Source of the DNA: Paenibacillus sp. sptzw28
GTDB taxonomy: Bacteria > Bacillota > Bacilli > Paenibacillales > Paenibacillaceae
DNA: 64,000 nucleotides
Assembly (NCBI RefSeq): GCF_019550795.1
Contig: NZ_CP080545.1
Coordinates: 3,010,001-3,074,000 of the forward strand
Direction of reading: 5' to 3'
Shown: positions 35,278-44,041 of the stretch, in pieces
Layout: every line of letters begins with the position of its first letter
Position numbering within the stretch: the stretch's first letter is position 1
The notes under the pieces: generated by a model
What the model saw: the letters and a program-made list of their open reading frames with translations, nothing else
Database searches by the model: none
What the model was told of the DNA's origin: nothing
Position numbers and translations under genes: made by a program

Positions 35278-36290
35278 GTCAATGGATAGGGACGGCTAAT
35301 TACGGATTTGCGGCATACGCGATGGAGGAACTGCGGCGGTTATTTAATGACATTAAATTCACGCAGCTTTCAGCGAATGAAATATTCCGGATGGAATTGA
35401 CGCTCGGCCGCGAAGAGGTATTATCGGCGCTTAGTGATAACGAGCCGATGTTCTTGCGGCATATCCAGCCGGTCGACAGGACGTTACCGATTCACGGCAA
35501 TGCCGATGATTTACAGGCATTATCAGAGCTGGTCCGCCATGCCCGTTTGCGATGCGAGGGCCGAACCACGGCCGTTCATCTGCGGCGTGCGGACAGCACG
35601 CCTTTCCTGTATTCGGCCGCCGATACGAAGGCCGTCATCGACGCTGTTCTGACTGAAATGGGCTGTGAACCGACGATGCAAGCGCCGGAGCTCATCTTAT
35701 CCATCTATGCGGGAAGAACGGAGCTCTGTATCGGATGGGGAACGCCGGAGGAACAGTTATCTGATTGGCCTGGAGGAGCAGTTCGGTTTCAACGAGAGGA
35801 TGGTCAAATCTCCCGCGCCAAATTCAAGCTTTTGGAGGCGGAGAGGGAGTTTAAACTGGACTTTGCCGGCTTTCGCCAAGCGTTGGATATCGGTGCCGCT
35901 CCAGGCGGGTGGACTCATCTTCTGCTTGAACGGGGCTTGAAGGTTACGTCGGTGGATCCGGCGGAGCTTCATCCGTCTTTATCCAGCTACCCCAGGCTGA
36001 CATATTTGAAGAAGAACGCTTCGGACGTGGAATTCAAACACGGTACCTTTGATCTGCTCGTCTGCGATATGAGCTGGAGCCCGATGCAAATGTCGAAGCT
36101 GGTGCTCGAACAGATTACTGCGCTGGCGGAAGGAGCCACCGCAATCATCACGGTGAAATTAATGCACAAGAAGCCGCTGCAAACGATACGCGATGTCATT
36201 GCAAGGCTGAGTGAGTCTTTCGAATTGAAGAAGGCCAAACAATTGTTTCACAACCGTGATGAAATTACGTTATATTTAATTAAACGTTAA
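35274..36290 (+). CDS. FtsJ-type methyltransferase, RlmM-like
   Basis: 338 residues. The N-terminal half has an RNA-binding THUMP-like character, the C-terminal half an RrmJ/FtsJ fold with DIGAAPGGWTHLLLERG. The K-D-K-E catalytic tetrad of 2'-O-methyltransferases can be traced: Lys in SRAKFKLLEA, Asp in VCDMSWSP, Lys in ITVKLMHKK and Glu in RDEITLYL. The domain order resembles RlmM, which methylates 23S rRNA in enterobacteria. A TTG start overlaps the ABC gene stop. Confidence 0.82.
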   Translation: MSQWIGTANYGFAAYAMEELRRLFNDIKFTQLSANEIFRMELTLGREEVLSALSDNEPMFLRHIQPVDRTLPIHGNADDLQALSELVRHARLRCEGRTTAVHLRRADSTPFLYSAADTKAVIDAVLTEMGCEPTMQAPELILSIYAGRTELCIGWGTPEEQLSDWPGGAVRFQREDGQISRAKFKLLEAEREFKLDFAGFRQALDIGAAPGGWTHLLLERGLKVTSVDPAELHPSLSSYPRLTYLKKNASDVEFKHGTFDLLVCDMSWSPMQMSKLVLEQITALAEGATAIITVKLMHKKPLQTIRDVIARLSESFELKKAKQLFHNRDEITLYLIKR

Positions 36291-36314
36291 AATAAGTTAT
36301 ACGCTTATTATGGG

Positions 36315-36366
36315 AAAGCATCCCGATCTACAGACTCAGGTCTGTCTATCGGGATGCTTTATTTTG
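36315..36366 (+). terminator. Terminator ending the mrfAB-to-methyltransferase run
   Basis: AAAGCATCCCGAT pairs with ATCGGGATGCTTT, inner CAGAC-TCAG-GTCTG, then ATTTT. It separates the repair-rich run from the kinase gene. Confidence 0.88.
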
Positions 36367-36385
36367 ATTATGAGGAGTGAAATGT

Positions 36386-37987
36386 ATGGAACCGGTCGAC
36401 AGAGAGAGTTTGAGAGGCGGAGCGTTAATCGGCGATCGATATCGGATTGCGGGTCTGATCGGCAGGGGAGGCATGGGAGAAGTATATGCCGCGGAAGATT
36501 TGCGTCTGCAAGGTAAATTACGGGCATTAAAGGTGAATCGGCCGCCGACCGCGGACGGACTTTACAGCGCCGAAGAGGCTGCACTTCTTATGCGGCTGAA
36601 TCACCCGCGCCTTCCGATTATAGTCGATTATTTTCCCCCGGGCGACAAGGACAGCGAAATGCTCGTTATGGACTATATCGACGGTGAAACCGTCCAATCC
36701 TTGCTTCGAGACAGCGGCGGGTTCTTGCCGGAGTCCGCAGTGCTTAATATTGGAATACAACTGTGCGATGCGCTTCATTATTTGCATAGCCAGCATCCGC
36801 CGATTATTCACCGCGACTTGAAACCGACGAACGTTATGGTGGATCAAAACGGCTACGTACGGTTGATCGACTTTGGTATTGCCAGGCGTTATAAGGCGGG
36901 ACAGGTCCAAGATACGGTTAAGCTCGGTACTCCCGGGTTTGCGGCTCCTGAACAGGAGGCACAGAGGCAAAGTGATGCACGCACGGATGTTTTCGGTCTC
37001 GGCGCCCTGATGCTTTATATGCTGAACGGAGGCACCCCGCTCAAAGACGGTGTGCAGTCAGGAGGCGGCCTGCCGGGAAATGTGTCGGCTGACGTTCGTT
37101 CGGTAATCGGCCGAATGCTTGATCCCCGGCCTAACTGCCGTTATACGTGCATGGAAGAGGCTGCCAAAGCAATGGCTGCCTGTGTACAGTCGCCGAATGC
37201 CGGTGGATCCATCTTACCGGAAGGCTTACAAGCACAACGGAGTATTCAACAGCCCGGAATAAGCCGAGCCAAACCGCTTCATATTACAGTAGCATCGTTC
37301 TCACCGGGCGCGGGTTCAACGTTCGTCGCAATATCGCTTGCCCGGCTGCTCGGTTCCCGCGGCATCGAGTGCGCGGCCGTTGAGCATCCTTCGCTTGAAC
37401 CGGAATGGTATTCCTTGTTAAACATAGAACATCGAAAGAAATCGGCTAAAGCCGGCCAGCCACTTGATTCCCGCTATATTCGGATTCAGGACGGACGGGA
37501 ACCGGTGTATTGGCATGCTCTTCTGCCATCTGCAGCTGAAGCGGCCATTGATGATGATCTGAAATTCAGGTTAATGATGGAATCGATAAACGAACCCGTC
37601 GTGGTGACGGATATGTCCGGCCAATGGCTCGAACGGGCTGCAGAAAAGCAGTTGCTTCAAACCGACGTTCTAATATTCGCTGTTGATCCATTCCCGTCCA
37701 AATGGACGCTCCGCCGAATGAAAGCGGCGCAAACTATTTGCTTCGAACGGGAGGGAAACAATCTTGCAACAATATGGGCTGCCAACAAAGATATGAAATT
37801 TCGCAGCCGTTCCGAATGGCTCGCGATGATTCCGGCCAAGCCGGACATTTCGATTCCTCTTTTGCCCGCTGAGGAGTGGGTAGAGCTGATGTGGAACGGG
37901 TTATGGGCAACCTCGCACAAATCATGGTCTAAAGCGTTTGAACGTTCCTTCCACCCTTTTATCAGCAGGCTTTTTGCATCAAGTTAA
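36386..37987 (+). CDS. Serine/threonine protein kinase fused to a degenerate MinD/ParA-like domain
   Basis: 533 residues, no membrane segment. Residues 1-270 are a Hanks-type kinase: glycine loop GRGGMGEV, Lys49 in LKVN, catalytic HRDLKPTNV, DFG in LIDFGIA and GTPGFAAPEQ in the activation segment. From about residue 290 a second domain starts with VASFSPGAGSTFVAISLARLL, which looks like the first strand, P-loop and helix of MinD/ParA ATPases. The P-loop reads SPGAGST and lacks the usual lysine. VVVTDMSGQW could be its second acidic strand. ATG 36386 is 8 nt from GAGGAG; GTG 36377 is an alternative. The usual extracellular PASTA repeats of PrkC are absent. Confidence 0.85.
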   Translation: MEPVDRESLRGGALIGDRYRIAGLIGRGGMGEVYAAEDLRLQGKLRALKVNRPPTADGLYSAEEAALLMRLNHPRLPIIVDYFPPGDKDSEMLVMDYIDGETVQSLLRDSGGFLPESAVLNIGIQLCDALHYLHSQHPPIIHRDLKPTNVMVDQNGYVRLIDFGIARRYKAGQVQDTVKLGTPGFAAPEQEAQRQSDARTDVFGLGALMLYMLNGGTPLKDGVQSGGGLPGNVSADVRSVIGRMLDPRPNCRYTCMEEAAKAMAACVQSPNAGGSILPEGLQAQRSIQQPGISRAKPLHITVASFSPGAGSTFVAISLARLLGSRGIECAAVEHPSLEPEWYSLLNIEHRKKSAKAGQPLDSRYIRIQDGREPVYWHALLPSAAEAAIDDDLKFRLMMESINEPVVVTDMSGQWLERAAEKQLLQTDVLIFAVDPFPSKWTLRRMKAAQTICFEREGNNLATIWAANKDMKFRSRSEWLAMIPAKPDISIPLLPAEEWVELMWNGLWATSHKSWSKAFERSFHPFISRLFASS

Positions 37988-38087
37988 CACAACAGGCAAG
38001 CTCCTGTGATACAATGGAACGCGAGCGGTGTAGAACAAACGCGCTCTTTAACATGAACACCATATAGAAACGGAGTATTGAGAGATC

Positions 38088-39644
38088 ATGAGCTTACTGA
38101 CAGTTGAAGAATTATCCCATAATTTTGGCGATCGTACGTTGTTCAAAAATGTTTCCTTCCGTCTGCTTGCAGGCGAGCACGTCGGATTAGTCGGTGCGAA
38201 CGGAACTGGTAAATCGACGATGATGAACATTTTGACGGGAAAGCTGCTTAAAGACAGCGGGAAAGTGGAGTGGACGCCCAGAATCCGCTATGGATACCTG
38301 GATCAGCATACGAAGCTGACTCCTGGAAATACGATACGGGATGTGCTTAAGGACGCTTTTCTGCCGCTCCTTGAGCTGGAGAACGAAATGAACGACATAG
38401 CCGTTCAAATGGCTGATGCCGATCCGGATAGACTGGAAGAGCTGCTTGTAAGGATGGGCGAGATTCAAGAGGAGCTTGAGATCGGCGATTTCTACATGCT
38501 GGACGTGAAAGTGGAGGAAATGGCCAATGGTCTCGGCTTGAATGCGATCGGGCTCGAACGAGATGTGGCCGCTCTTAGCGGGGGGCAGCGTACTAAGGTT
38601 CTGCTCGCCAAGCTTCTGCTGGAGAAGCCGACCGTACTATTGCTCGACGAGCCGACGAACTATTTGGATGAAGAGCATATAACGTGGCTGACAGGGTACT
38701 TGAAGTCGTACCCATACGCATTTATTCTGATTTCGCATGACACCGGCTTTATGAACGAGGTCGTGGATGTGATCTACCATCTTGAATTCGCCAAGCTAAC
38801 CCGTTATTCGGCGAATTACGAGAAGTTTCTGCAGATGGCGGATATTAATAAAAATCAACACATCGATGCATACGAGAAGCAGCAGGAATTTATAAAGAAA
38901 CAGGAAGACTTCATTCAACGGAATAAAGCCCGTTATTCGACCAGCGGACGCGCAAAAAGCCGCGAGAAGCAGTTGGACCGTCTGGACCGTATCGACCGTC
39001 CCGAGGAAGCGATGAAGCCGACGTTCAACTTTAAAGAGGCGCGTACGAGCGGCAAGACTGTATTCGAGGCAAACGGCCTCTTAATCGGTTATAACAGGCC
39101 GCTGCTGCCGGAAATGAACATGCTAATTGAACGGGGAGACAAGATCGCCATTGTCGGCTGCAACGGTGTAGGTAAATCGACGCTGCTGAAGACGATTCTG
39201 GGACAGATCCCGCCGCTTGACGGTAAAGTCTACCGCGGGGATTTTCTGCACCCGGCTTATTTCGAGCAAGAAGCCAAGGCTCCGAACTTAACGCCGCTTG
39301 ATGATGTCTGGAACGAATTTTCTCATATGAATCAGCATGAAGTGCGGGGAGCGCTTGCACGCTGCGGTTTGAAAAATGAGCATATAACGCGCGCCCTTAA
39401 CCAATTAAGCGGCGGCGAACAAGCGAAAGTACGGCTTTGCAAGCTGATGATGCGGGAGAGCAATTGGATAGCGTTTGACGAGCCGACAAACCATTTGGAC
39501 GTTATCGCGAAAGCGGAGCTGAAACGCGCACTGGAAGCTTTCAAAGGGACGATTGTGCTTGTATCTCATGAACCGGATTTTTATGAAGATTGGGTCACAA
39601 AGGTATGGGACGTCGAGGCATGGTCCTTACAAAACACCCACTGA
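38088..39644 (+). CDS. ABC-F family ATPase (YfmM-like)
   Basis: 518 residues, two ATP-binding cassettes joined by the charged P-site tRNA-interaction linker (about 240-315, rich in Lys/Gln/Arg). Walker A motifs GANGTGKST and GCNGVGKST, signatures LSGGQRTKV and LSGGEQAKV, and Walker B DEPTNYLD and DEPTNHLD. ABC-F proteins act on the ribosome, in translation or antibiotic protection. Length and sequence are closest to B. subtilis YfmM as I recall it; no resistance role is implied. Confidence 0.9.
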   Translation: MSLLTVEELSHNFGDRTLFKNVSFRLLAGEHVGLVGANGTGKSTMMNILTGKLLKDSGKVEWTPRIRYGYLDQHTKLTPGNTIRDVLKDAFLPLLELENEMNDIAVQMADADPDRLEELLVRMGEIQEELEIGDFYMLDVKVEEMANGLGLNAIGLERDVAALSGGQRTKVLLAKLLLEKPTVLLLDEPTNYLDEEHITWLTGYLKSYPYAFILISHDTGFMNEVVDVIYHLEFAKLTRYSANYEKFLQMADINKNQHIDAYEKQQEFIKKQEDFIQRNKARYSTSGRAKSREKQLDRLDRIDRPEEAMKPTFNFKEARTSGKTVFEANGLLIGYNRPLLPEMNMLIERGDKIAIVGCNGVGKSTLLKTILGQIPPLDGKVYRGDFLHPAYFEQEAKAPNLTPLDDVWNEFSHMNQHEVRGALARCGLKNEHITRALNQLSGGEQAKVRLCKLMMRESNWIAFDEPTNHLDVIAKAELKRALEAFKGTIVLVSHEPDFYEDWVTKVWDVEAWSLQNTH

Positions 39645-39698
39645 CCTTTCAGCGGAAACGAGGGTCGCTCGATTTGACAAGTGGAGGGATTAGTTGAC

Positions 39699-40907
39699 TT
39701 GGAAACCGGACGGAAGAAAGGCACATTTGGCGAAGTGTTCATTACGGCTCTGAAGCTTGGCCTGACTTCGTTTGGCGGTCCTACCGCTCATGTGGGGTAT
39801 TTCCGCGAAGAGTACGTAAAACGTAAGCAATGGCTTGGCGAGCGCAAATTCGCCGAATATATGGCGCTCGCACAGTTCCTTCCAGGCCCGGCGAGCAGTC
39901 AGCTCGGCATGGCGATCGGCATTGAACGTGCCGGCATTAAGGGATCTATAGCCGCATGGCTCGGATTTACTCTGCCATCCGCACTCATCATGCTGTTGTT
40001 CGCGCTGGCAGCTTCAAACGCGGACTTATCACAGGCAGGCTGGCTGCAGGGTCTGAAGCTTGCGGCCGTTGCGGTCGTCGGATTAGCGGTCTGGAGTATG
40101 GGCAACACCTTAGCGGCGGGTCCGATCCGGGCCACTATGGCGATAGGGTCTGCCGCGCTTGCTTTATGGATACCGGGTGCCGGTGCTCAGCTGATTCCGC
40201 TCGTTATTTGTGCAGTCGTGGGATTATTATGGCTGCAGCCGAACCTGCCGAAAGCCGAGGCATCGGATGAACCGCAAAACAAGCCGATGATTTCGTATCC
40301 CGTCGCATGGACCGCTCTCGCACTTTTTGCCATTCTGCTTGCCGCGCTGCCGATCGCGTCGCGCTTAAGCGCTTCTCCGCTGCTGGCGCTTGTAGACAGC
40401 GCATACCGCGCCGGTTCGCTGGTGTTCGGCGGCGGGCATGTGATCCTTCCAATGCTTGAGCACGAAGTGGTTGGAAGCGGCGCGGGCAAGCTCTCAGCCG
40501 AGACGTTTACCGCCGGCTATGGTGCAGTACAAGCCGTGCCCGGACCGCTCTTCACGTTTGCCGCTTATATCGGAGGCTCGATGGCCGGCGGACTCAAGGG
40601 TATTTTGTTCGGAACGGCAGCGTTAATCTTTATATTTCTTCCATCCTTTCTATTGCTCTTAGGCGCGCTTCCCTTCTGGCATTCGCTTCGCGGAAGCATT
40701 AAGGCACAAGCGGCGCTGATGGGCGTCAACGCCGCGGTCGTCGGTATTCTTCTTGCCGCCTTGTATAATCCGATCTGGCATGATGCGGTTCAATCTCCCC
40801 GTCATTTTGTAATTGTGCTTCTCGTATTTCTGCTGCTGCACGTTTGGAAACGACAACCATGGCAGGCGGTACTCTTCTCTGCACTTGCCGGATGGGTGCT
40901 GCTGTAA
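39699..40907 (+). CDS. chrA: Chromate transporter, ChrA family
   Basis: A two-domain CHR-family membrane protein of about 402 residues. Each half starts with the family motif: FGGPTAHVGYF with ALAQFLPGPASSQLG in the first, and FGGGHVILPMLE with GYGAVQAVPGPLFTFAAY in the second. About ten hydrophobic segments. TTG 39699 is chosen because GGAGGG lies 10 nt upstream; the earlier GTG at 39681 overlaps that ribosome site. Chromate efflux is the known role of some members. Confidence 0.88.
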   Translation: METGRKKGTFGEVFITALKLGLTSFGGPTAHVGYFREEYVKRKQWLGERKFAEYMALAQFLPGPASSQLGMAIGIERAGIKGSIAAWLGFTLPSALIMLLFALAASNADLSQAGWLQGLKLAAVAVVGLAVWSMGNTLAAGPIRATMAIGSAALALWIPGAGAQLIPLVICAVVGLLWLQPNLPKAEASDEPQNKPMISYPVAWTALALFAILLAALPIASRLSASPLLALVDSAYRAGSLVFGGGHVILPMLEHEVVGSGAGKLSAETFTAGYGAVQAVPGPLFTFAAYIGGSMAGGLKGILFGTAALIFIFLPSFLLLLGALPFWHSLRGSIKAQAALMGVNAAVVGILLAALYNPIWHDAVQSPRHFVIVLLVFLLLHVWKRQPWQAVLFSALAGWVLL

Positions 40908-41001
40908 GGATCCTGTGAGCGGCTTGCAAACGTAACGAAGCTTCATTATGATTGGTGACATAAGCGCTCCTAATCGATTCGTAGAAGTGGAGGACAACTA
41001 G

Positions 41002-41700
41002 ATGAACGAACGCATACTTGTAATCGAAGATGAAGAGGGAATCGCTCGTATCCTGCAGCTTGAGCTGGAGCATGAAGGGTACGTGGTCGGACGGGCTGCC
41101 GACGGCAGGAGCGGAATGGAGCAGGCCGCATCCGGCGAGTGGGATATGGTTCTTCTTGATGTTATGCTGCCGGGACTTAACGGTATTGAGGTTCTGCGCC
41201 GATTGAGGCAAGCTGGAAATCCGATTCCGGTTATACTGCTGACGGCGCGTGATACCATTCCGGACAAGGTTAGCGGATTCGAGCATGGCGCCAATGACTA
41301 TATTACGAAACCGTTTGCAATGGAGGAGCTGCTTGCGCGCGTTCGCAATCTTCTGCGGATTTTCCAGCAGCAGCCGAGAGAAGCGGAAAGTCCGGATGTA
41401 ATTAAAACGGCCGATTTGTCGATTGAACTGCGCTCCCGAAAGGTATTCCGCAAAGAACTGCCTATTGAGCTCACACCTCGAGAATTCGAGCTGCTCGTTT
41501 ATTTGGCCGAGCACAAAAATGAGGAAAAATCGAGGGAAGACATTTTGTCAGAGGTATGGGGGTACGATTTCATCGGCGAAACCAACCTTGTGGATGTGTA
41601 TATTCGATATTTGCGCCAGAAGATCGATAAAGGATATCGTCACAAGCTCATTCATACGGTTCGGGGCGTCGGCTACATGCTCAAGGAGCCGGATGCATGA
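41002..41700 (+). CDS. OmpR-family response regulator
   Basis: 232 residues: receiver domain with EDEEG, phosphoacceptor Asp in VLLDVMLPG, Thr in LLTARD and Lys in ITKPF; then a winged-helix DNA-binding domain (ELTPREFELLVYLAEH ... VRGVGYMLKE). ATG is behind GGAGGAC. The stop overlaps the kinase start (ATGA). Similar to ArlR/CsrR type regulators; target genes unknown. Confidence 0.94.
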   Translation: MNERILVIEDEEGIARILQLELEHEGYVVGRAADGRSGMEQAASGEWDMVLLDVMLPGLNGIEVLRRLRQAGNPIPVILLTARDTIPDKVSGFEHGANDYITKPFAMEELLARVRNLLRIFQQQPREAESPDVIKTADLSIELRSRKVFRKELPIELTPREFELLVYLAEHKNEEKSREDILSEVWGYDFIGETNLVDVYIRYLRQKIDKGYRHKLIHTVRGVGYMLKEPDA

Positions 41701-43052
41701 CACTGCGTAAAAGATTTACTTTTTTCACGATATTCTGGTTGATCTTCATCTTGATTCTGTTCAATATCTTCGTCTATTTGTTCGTGATCAAAATCACCCT
41801 GCGCAGTGAGGACCAGCTGCTCACGAATAAAGTCAATATTTTACTCGAGGATCCGCGGATTAACGATCCCGCGACGCTCTCCGACCCGGATCTGCTTCGG
41901 GACTATTACAACGCCAGCGAGCTGATGCGTATTGTCGATACGAAAGGGATGGTCCTTAACAGCAGAGGCTCCGATCCGGAGCTTCTGGCTCTTCCGCCGG
42001 TCTTCACAGAACAGCACGAGACAGGCATGATGTTCATTGATGGCCGTAGAGCGCTGTTTATGAAAGTACCGCTTTATCATGGCTCGCAAGTGATCGGGAC
42101 GCTTGAGATGTACCGCAAGCTGACGCTGCTTGACAGCTACCTGCAGGTTCTGGTTATCGCGCTTACGATTACGAGCGTTGGCGCTACATTGTTCGCGATA
42201 ATCGGTACGTACTGGTTCACCTCCCGATTGACCTCGCCGATTCAGCATATGGTTCAGACCATGCGGGAGATCGACCGGAGCGGTAAACTGAGACAGATCG
42301 AATTAGACCAGAAAGATCAGTCCGCGGAGCTGCTTCAGCTCGCGCGGGCCTTTAATCAGATGATCGACAGGCTGGACCGGACGTTTGAGCATCAGAAGCA
42401 GTTTGTCGTGGATGCCTCGCATGAGCTGAAAACGCCACTTACCGTTATTAGCAGCTACGCCGGTATGTTAAAACGGTGGGGCAGAGACGACGATACCATC
42501 CGCGATGAAGCTATCGAAGCGATCAGTAAGGAAGCGCAGCGGTTGCAAAATTTAACGAAATCAATGCTTATGCTGGCCCAAGCGGAGCAGGAAGATTGGC
42601 TTAAGGCGGAAATATTCAATGTCGTTCAACTTGCAGAAGAAACTGCCGATCTGCTGCACATGACCTTTCAACGGATGATCCGCGTTCATTCGGCTAAGCC
42701 GGAGGTACGTCTGAGAGCCGATAAGGATAAAATTCGGCAGCTGATGGTTATTCTGCTCGACAATGCGATTAAATACAGTAAAGAAACGATTGACATTTCA
42801 TTGACGGTTACCAAAGGAACCGTACGGATATCGGTTTCGGATAAAGGGATCGGCATTCCGGAGGAAGAGATGCCGTACATATTCGAGCGCTTCTTCCGCG
42901 TGGATGGGGCGCGCAGCCGCTCGACAGGCGGGGTTGGACTCGGGTTGTCGATCGCGAAAAGGATCGTAGATCTTCATGACGGTCAAATTGACGTATTCAG
43001 CAAGCCGGAGCAGGGGACGACCATTACAGTCGTTTTACCGCAAAAAAAATAA
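41697..43052 (+). CDS. Sensor histidine kinase, partner of the upstream regulator
   Basis: 451 residues: helix 1 (about 10-33), an extracytoplasmic sensor region (about 34-148), helix 2 (about 150-175), HAMP, HisKA with phospho-acceptor His in DASHELKTPLTV, N box LLDNAIKYSKE, G1 DKGIGIPEEE, F box FERFFRVD and G2 GGVGLGLSIAK. ArlS-like layout. Co-transcribed with the regulator. Confidence 0.94.
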   Translation: MTLRKRFTFFTIFWLIFILILFNIFVYLFVIKITLRSEDQLLTNKVNILLEDPRINDPATLSDPDLLRDYYNASELMRIVDTKGMVLNSRGSDPELLALPPVFTEQHETGMMFIDGRRALFMKVPLYHGSQVIGTLEMYRKLTLLDSYLQVLVIALTITSVGATLFAIIGTYWFTSRLTSPIQHMVQTMREIDRSGKLRQIELDQKDQSAELLQLARAFNQMIDRLDRTFEHQKQFVVDASHELKTPLTVISSYAGMLKRWGRDDDTIRDEAIEAISKEAQRLQNLTKSMLMLAQAEQEDWLKAEIFNVVQLAEETADLLHMTFQRMIRVHSAKPEVRLRADKDKIRQLMVILLDNAIKYSKETIDISLTVTKGTVRISVSDKGIGIPEEEMPYIFERFFRVDGARSRSTGGVGLGLSIAKRIVDLHDGQIDVFSKPEQGTTITVVLPQKK

Positions 43053-43064
43053 TTGGCCGGACAG

Positions 43065-43109
43065 CAAGAGCCGCTTCGAAGGTCAAGCTTGACTTTGAAG
43101 CGGCTCTTG
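43065..43109. terminator. Long palindrome between convergent genes
   Basis: CAAGAGCCGCTTC pairs with GAAGCGGCTCTTG, with AAGGTCAAGCTTGACTTT folding inside. T tracts are short on both strands, so termination is likely but not certain. Confidence 0.65.
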
Positions 43110-43132
43110 CGCTTGGCCCGCAATATATTGAT

Positions 43133-43624
43133 CTATTTGACGACGCGTCGTGCTGTCAGATAATGCGAGTTCCAATACGATGAACTGAGGCTTGAGAACT
43201 TTACGCCGCCTTTGCCGTATGTATGCAGAATTCTATTGTTTCCCACGTAGATTGCGACGTGTCCGACCCTTTTACCGGTACGGGCCGTGGAGAAGAACAC
43301 TAGATCGCCTTTCTTTAATTTACTGCGGGGTACGTAATAACCGATTTTAGACTGCATAATTGAGGTGCGGGGCAAAGAAATTCCAATTTTCCTGAATACA
43401 TGCTGGGTAAAGGACGAACAATCAAACATGGAAGATATTCCGCTTGGAGCGCCGAACCGATAGGGGACTCCCAAGTAGTTGTCGCCGATGCTGATAATAC
43501 GGCTTGCCATTTTGTACGATGCGGCCTCTGCTTTGGGGGTATGTATCGCTGCAATGCTTGAAAATCCGATAAAAGCGCTAACACCTATAGCAATAACTTT
43601 ACGGACAATTATGTTCTTCAGCAT
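43133..43624 (-). CDS. NlpC/P60 family secreted endopeptidase
   Basis: 163 residues. Signal peptide from ATG 43624 (MLKNIIVRKVIAIG ... PKAEAAS, cleavage near AEA-AS) followed by an NlpC/P60 domain with catalytic Cys in FDCSSFTQ, His in GHVAIYVG and a polar third residue in ILHTYG. It should cut peptidoglycan stem peptides. No SH3 or LysM domain is attached. GGAGG lies 11 nt upstream of the start. Confidence 0.9.
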   Translation of the reverse strand: MLKNIIVRKVIAIGVSAFIGFSSIAAIHTPKAEAASYKMASRIISIGDNYLGVPYRFGAPSGISSMFDCSSFTQHVFRKIGISLPRTSIMQSKIGYYVPRSKLKKGDLVFFSTARTGKRVGHVAIYVGNNRILHTYGKGGVKFSSLSSSYWNSHYLTARRVVK

Positions 43625-43788
43625 TCTCGTGATGTCCTCCAATTCCTCTTGTTGATTGATAGGAATACTATACCAGAAGCTAAACATCCTAAAAGATTAC
43701 CACGAAGAAAATGATCCCAGACCCGCCAACGGTTTGAATCGATTTATTAAAAAAAAATAAGAATTTTCTAATCGAGGGAGAGAAGGAA

Positions 43789-44021
43789 TTGAATATTCGC
43801 ATTGGGGCCGTTCAGTGTAGACTGGAAGATATCGATAGCTGCCCACGTTATCGATGCAGGAGACGGGAAACCTGCCGGCATCTTAAGCGAAGGCGTGATT
43901 AAACGACGATATGCTCATGGTCGCAGACCTTGATTTACAGCTGCTTGCTCGCGCAGCCGGCTCGGTTACGACCTGGCGCGACCGGAGAACCGACTTATAC
44001 CCGGATTGGCCGAAGGATTGA
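43789..44021 (+). pseudogene. Remnant of a carbon-nitrogen hydrolase (nitrilase family) gene
   Basis: A TTG behind AGAAGGAA opens with NIRIGAVQCRLEDI, a typical nitrilase-superfamily N-terminus. After a large deletion and frame changes, the sequence gives DAGDGKPAGILSEGV and then, after a +1 shift, DDMLMVADLDLQLLARAAG plus TTWRDRRTDLYPDW and a stop. That is the family's C-terminal end. Only about 75 codons remain of an expected 270 or more, and the catalytic Glu-Lys-Cys core is gone. The GNAT gene downstream is the usual partner of this hydrolase type, fused in B. subtilis YhcX. Confidence 0.75.
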
Positions 44022-44041
44022 ACGGAAGCAGAGGGGAGCGC

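Noticed and set aside
37988..38087. Terminator after the kinase gene
   Set aside because: Only a short CACA-CAGG/CCTGTG pairing without T tract; too weak to annotate.
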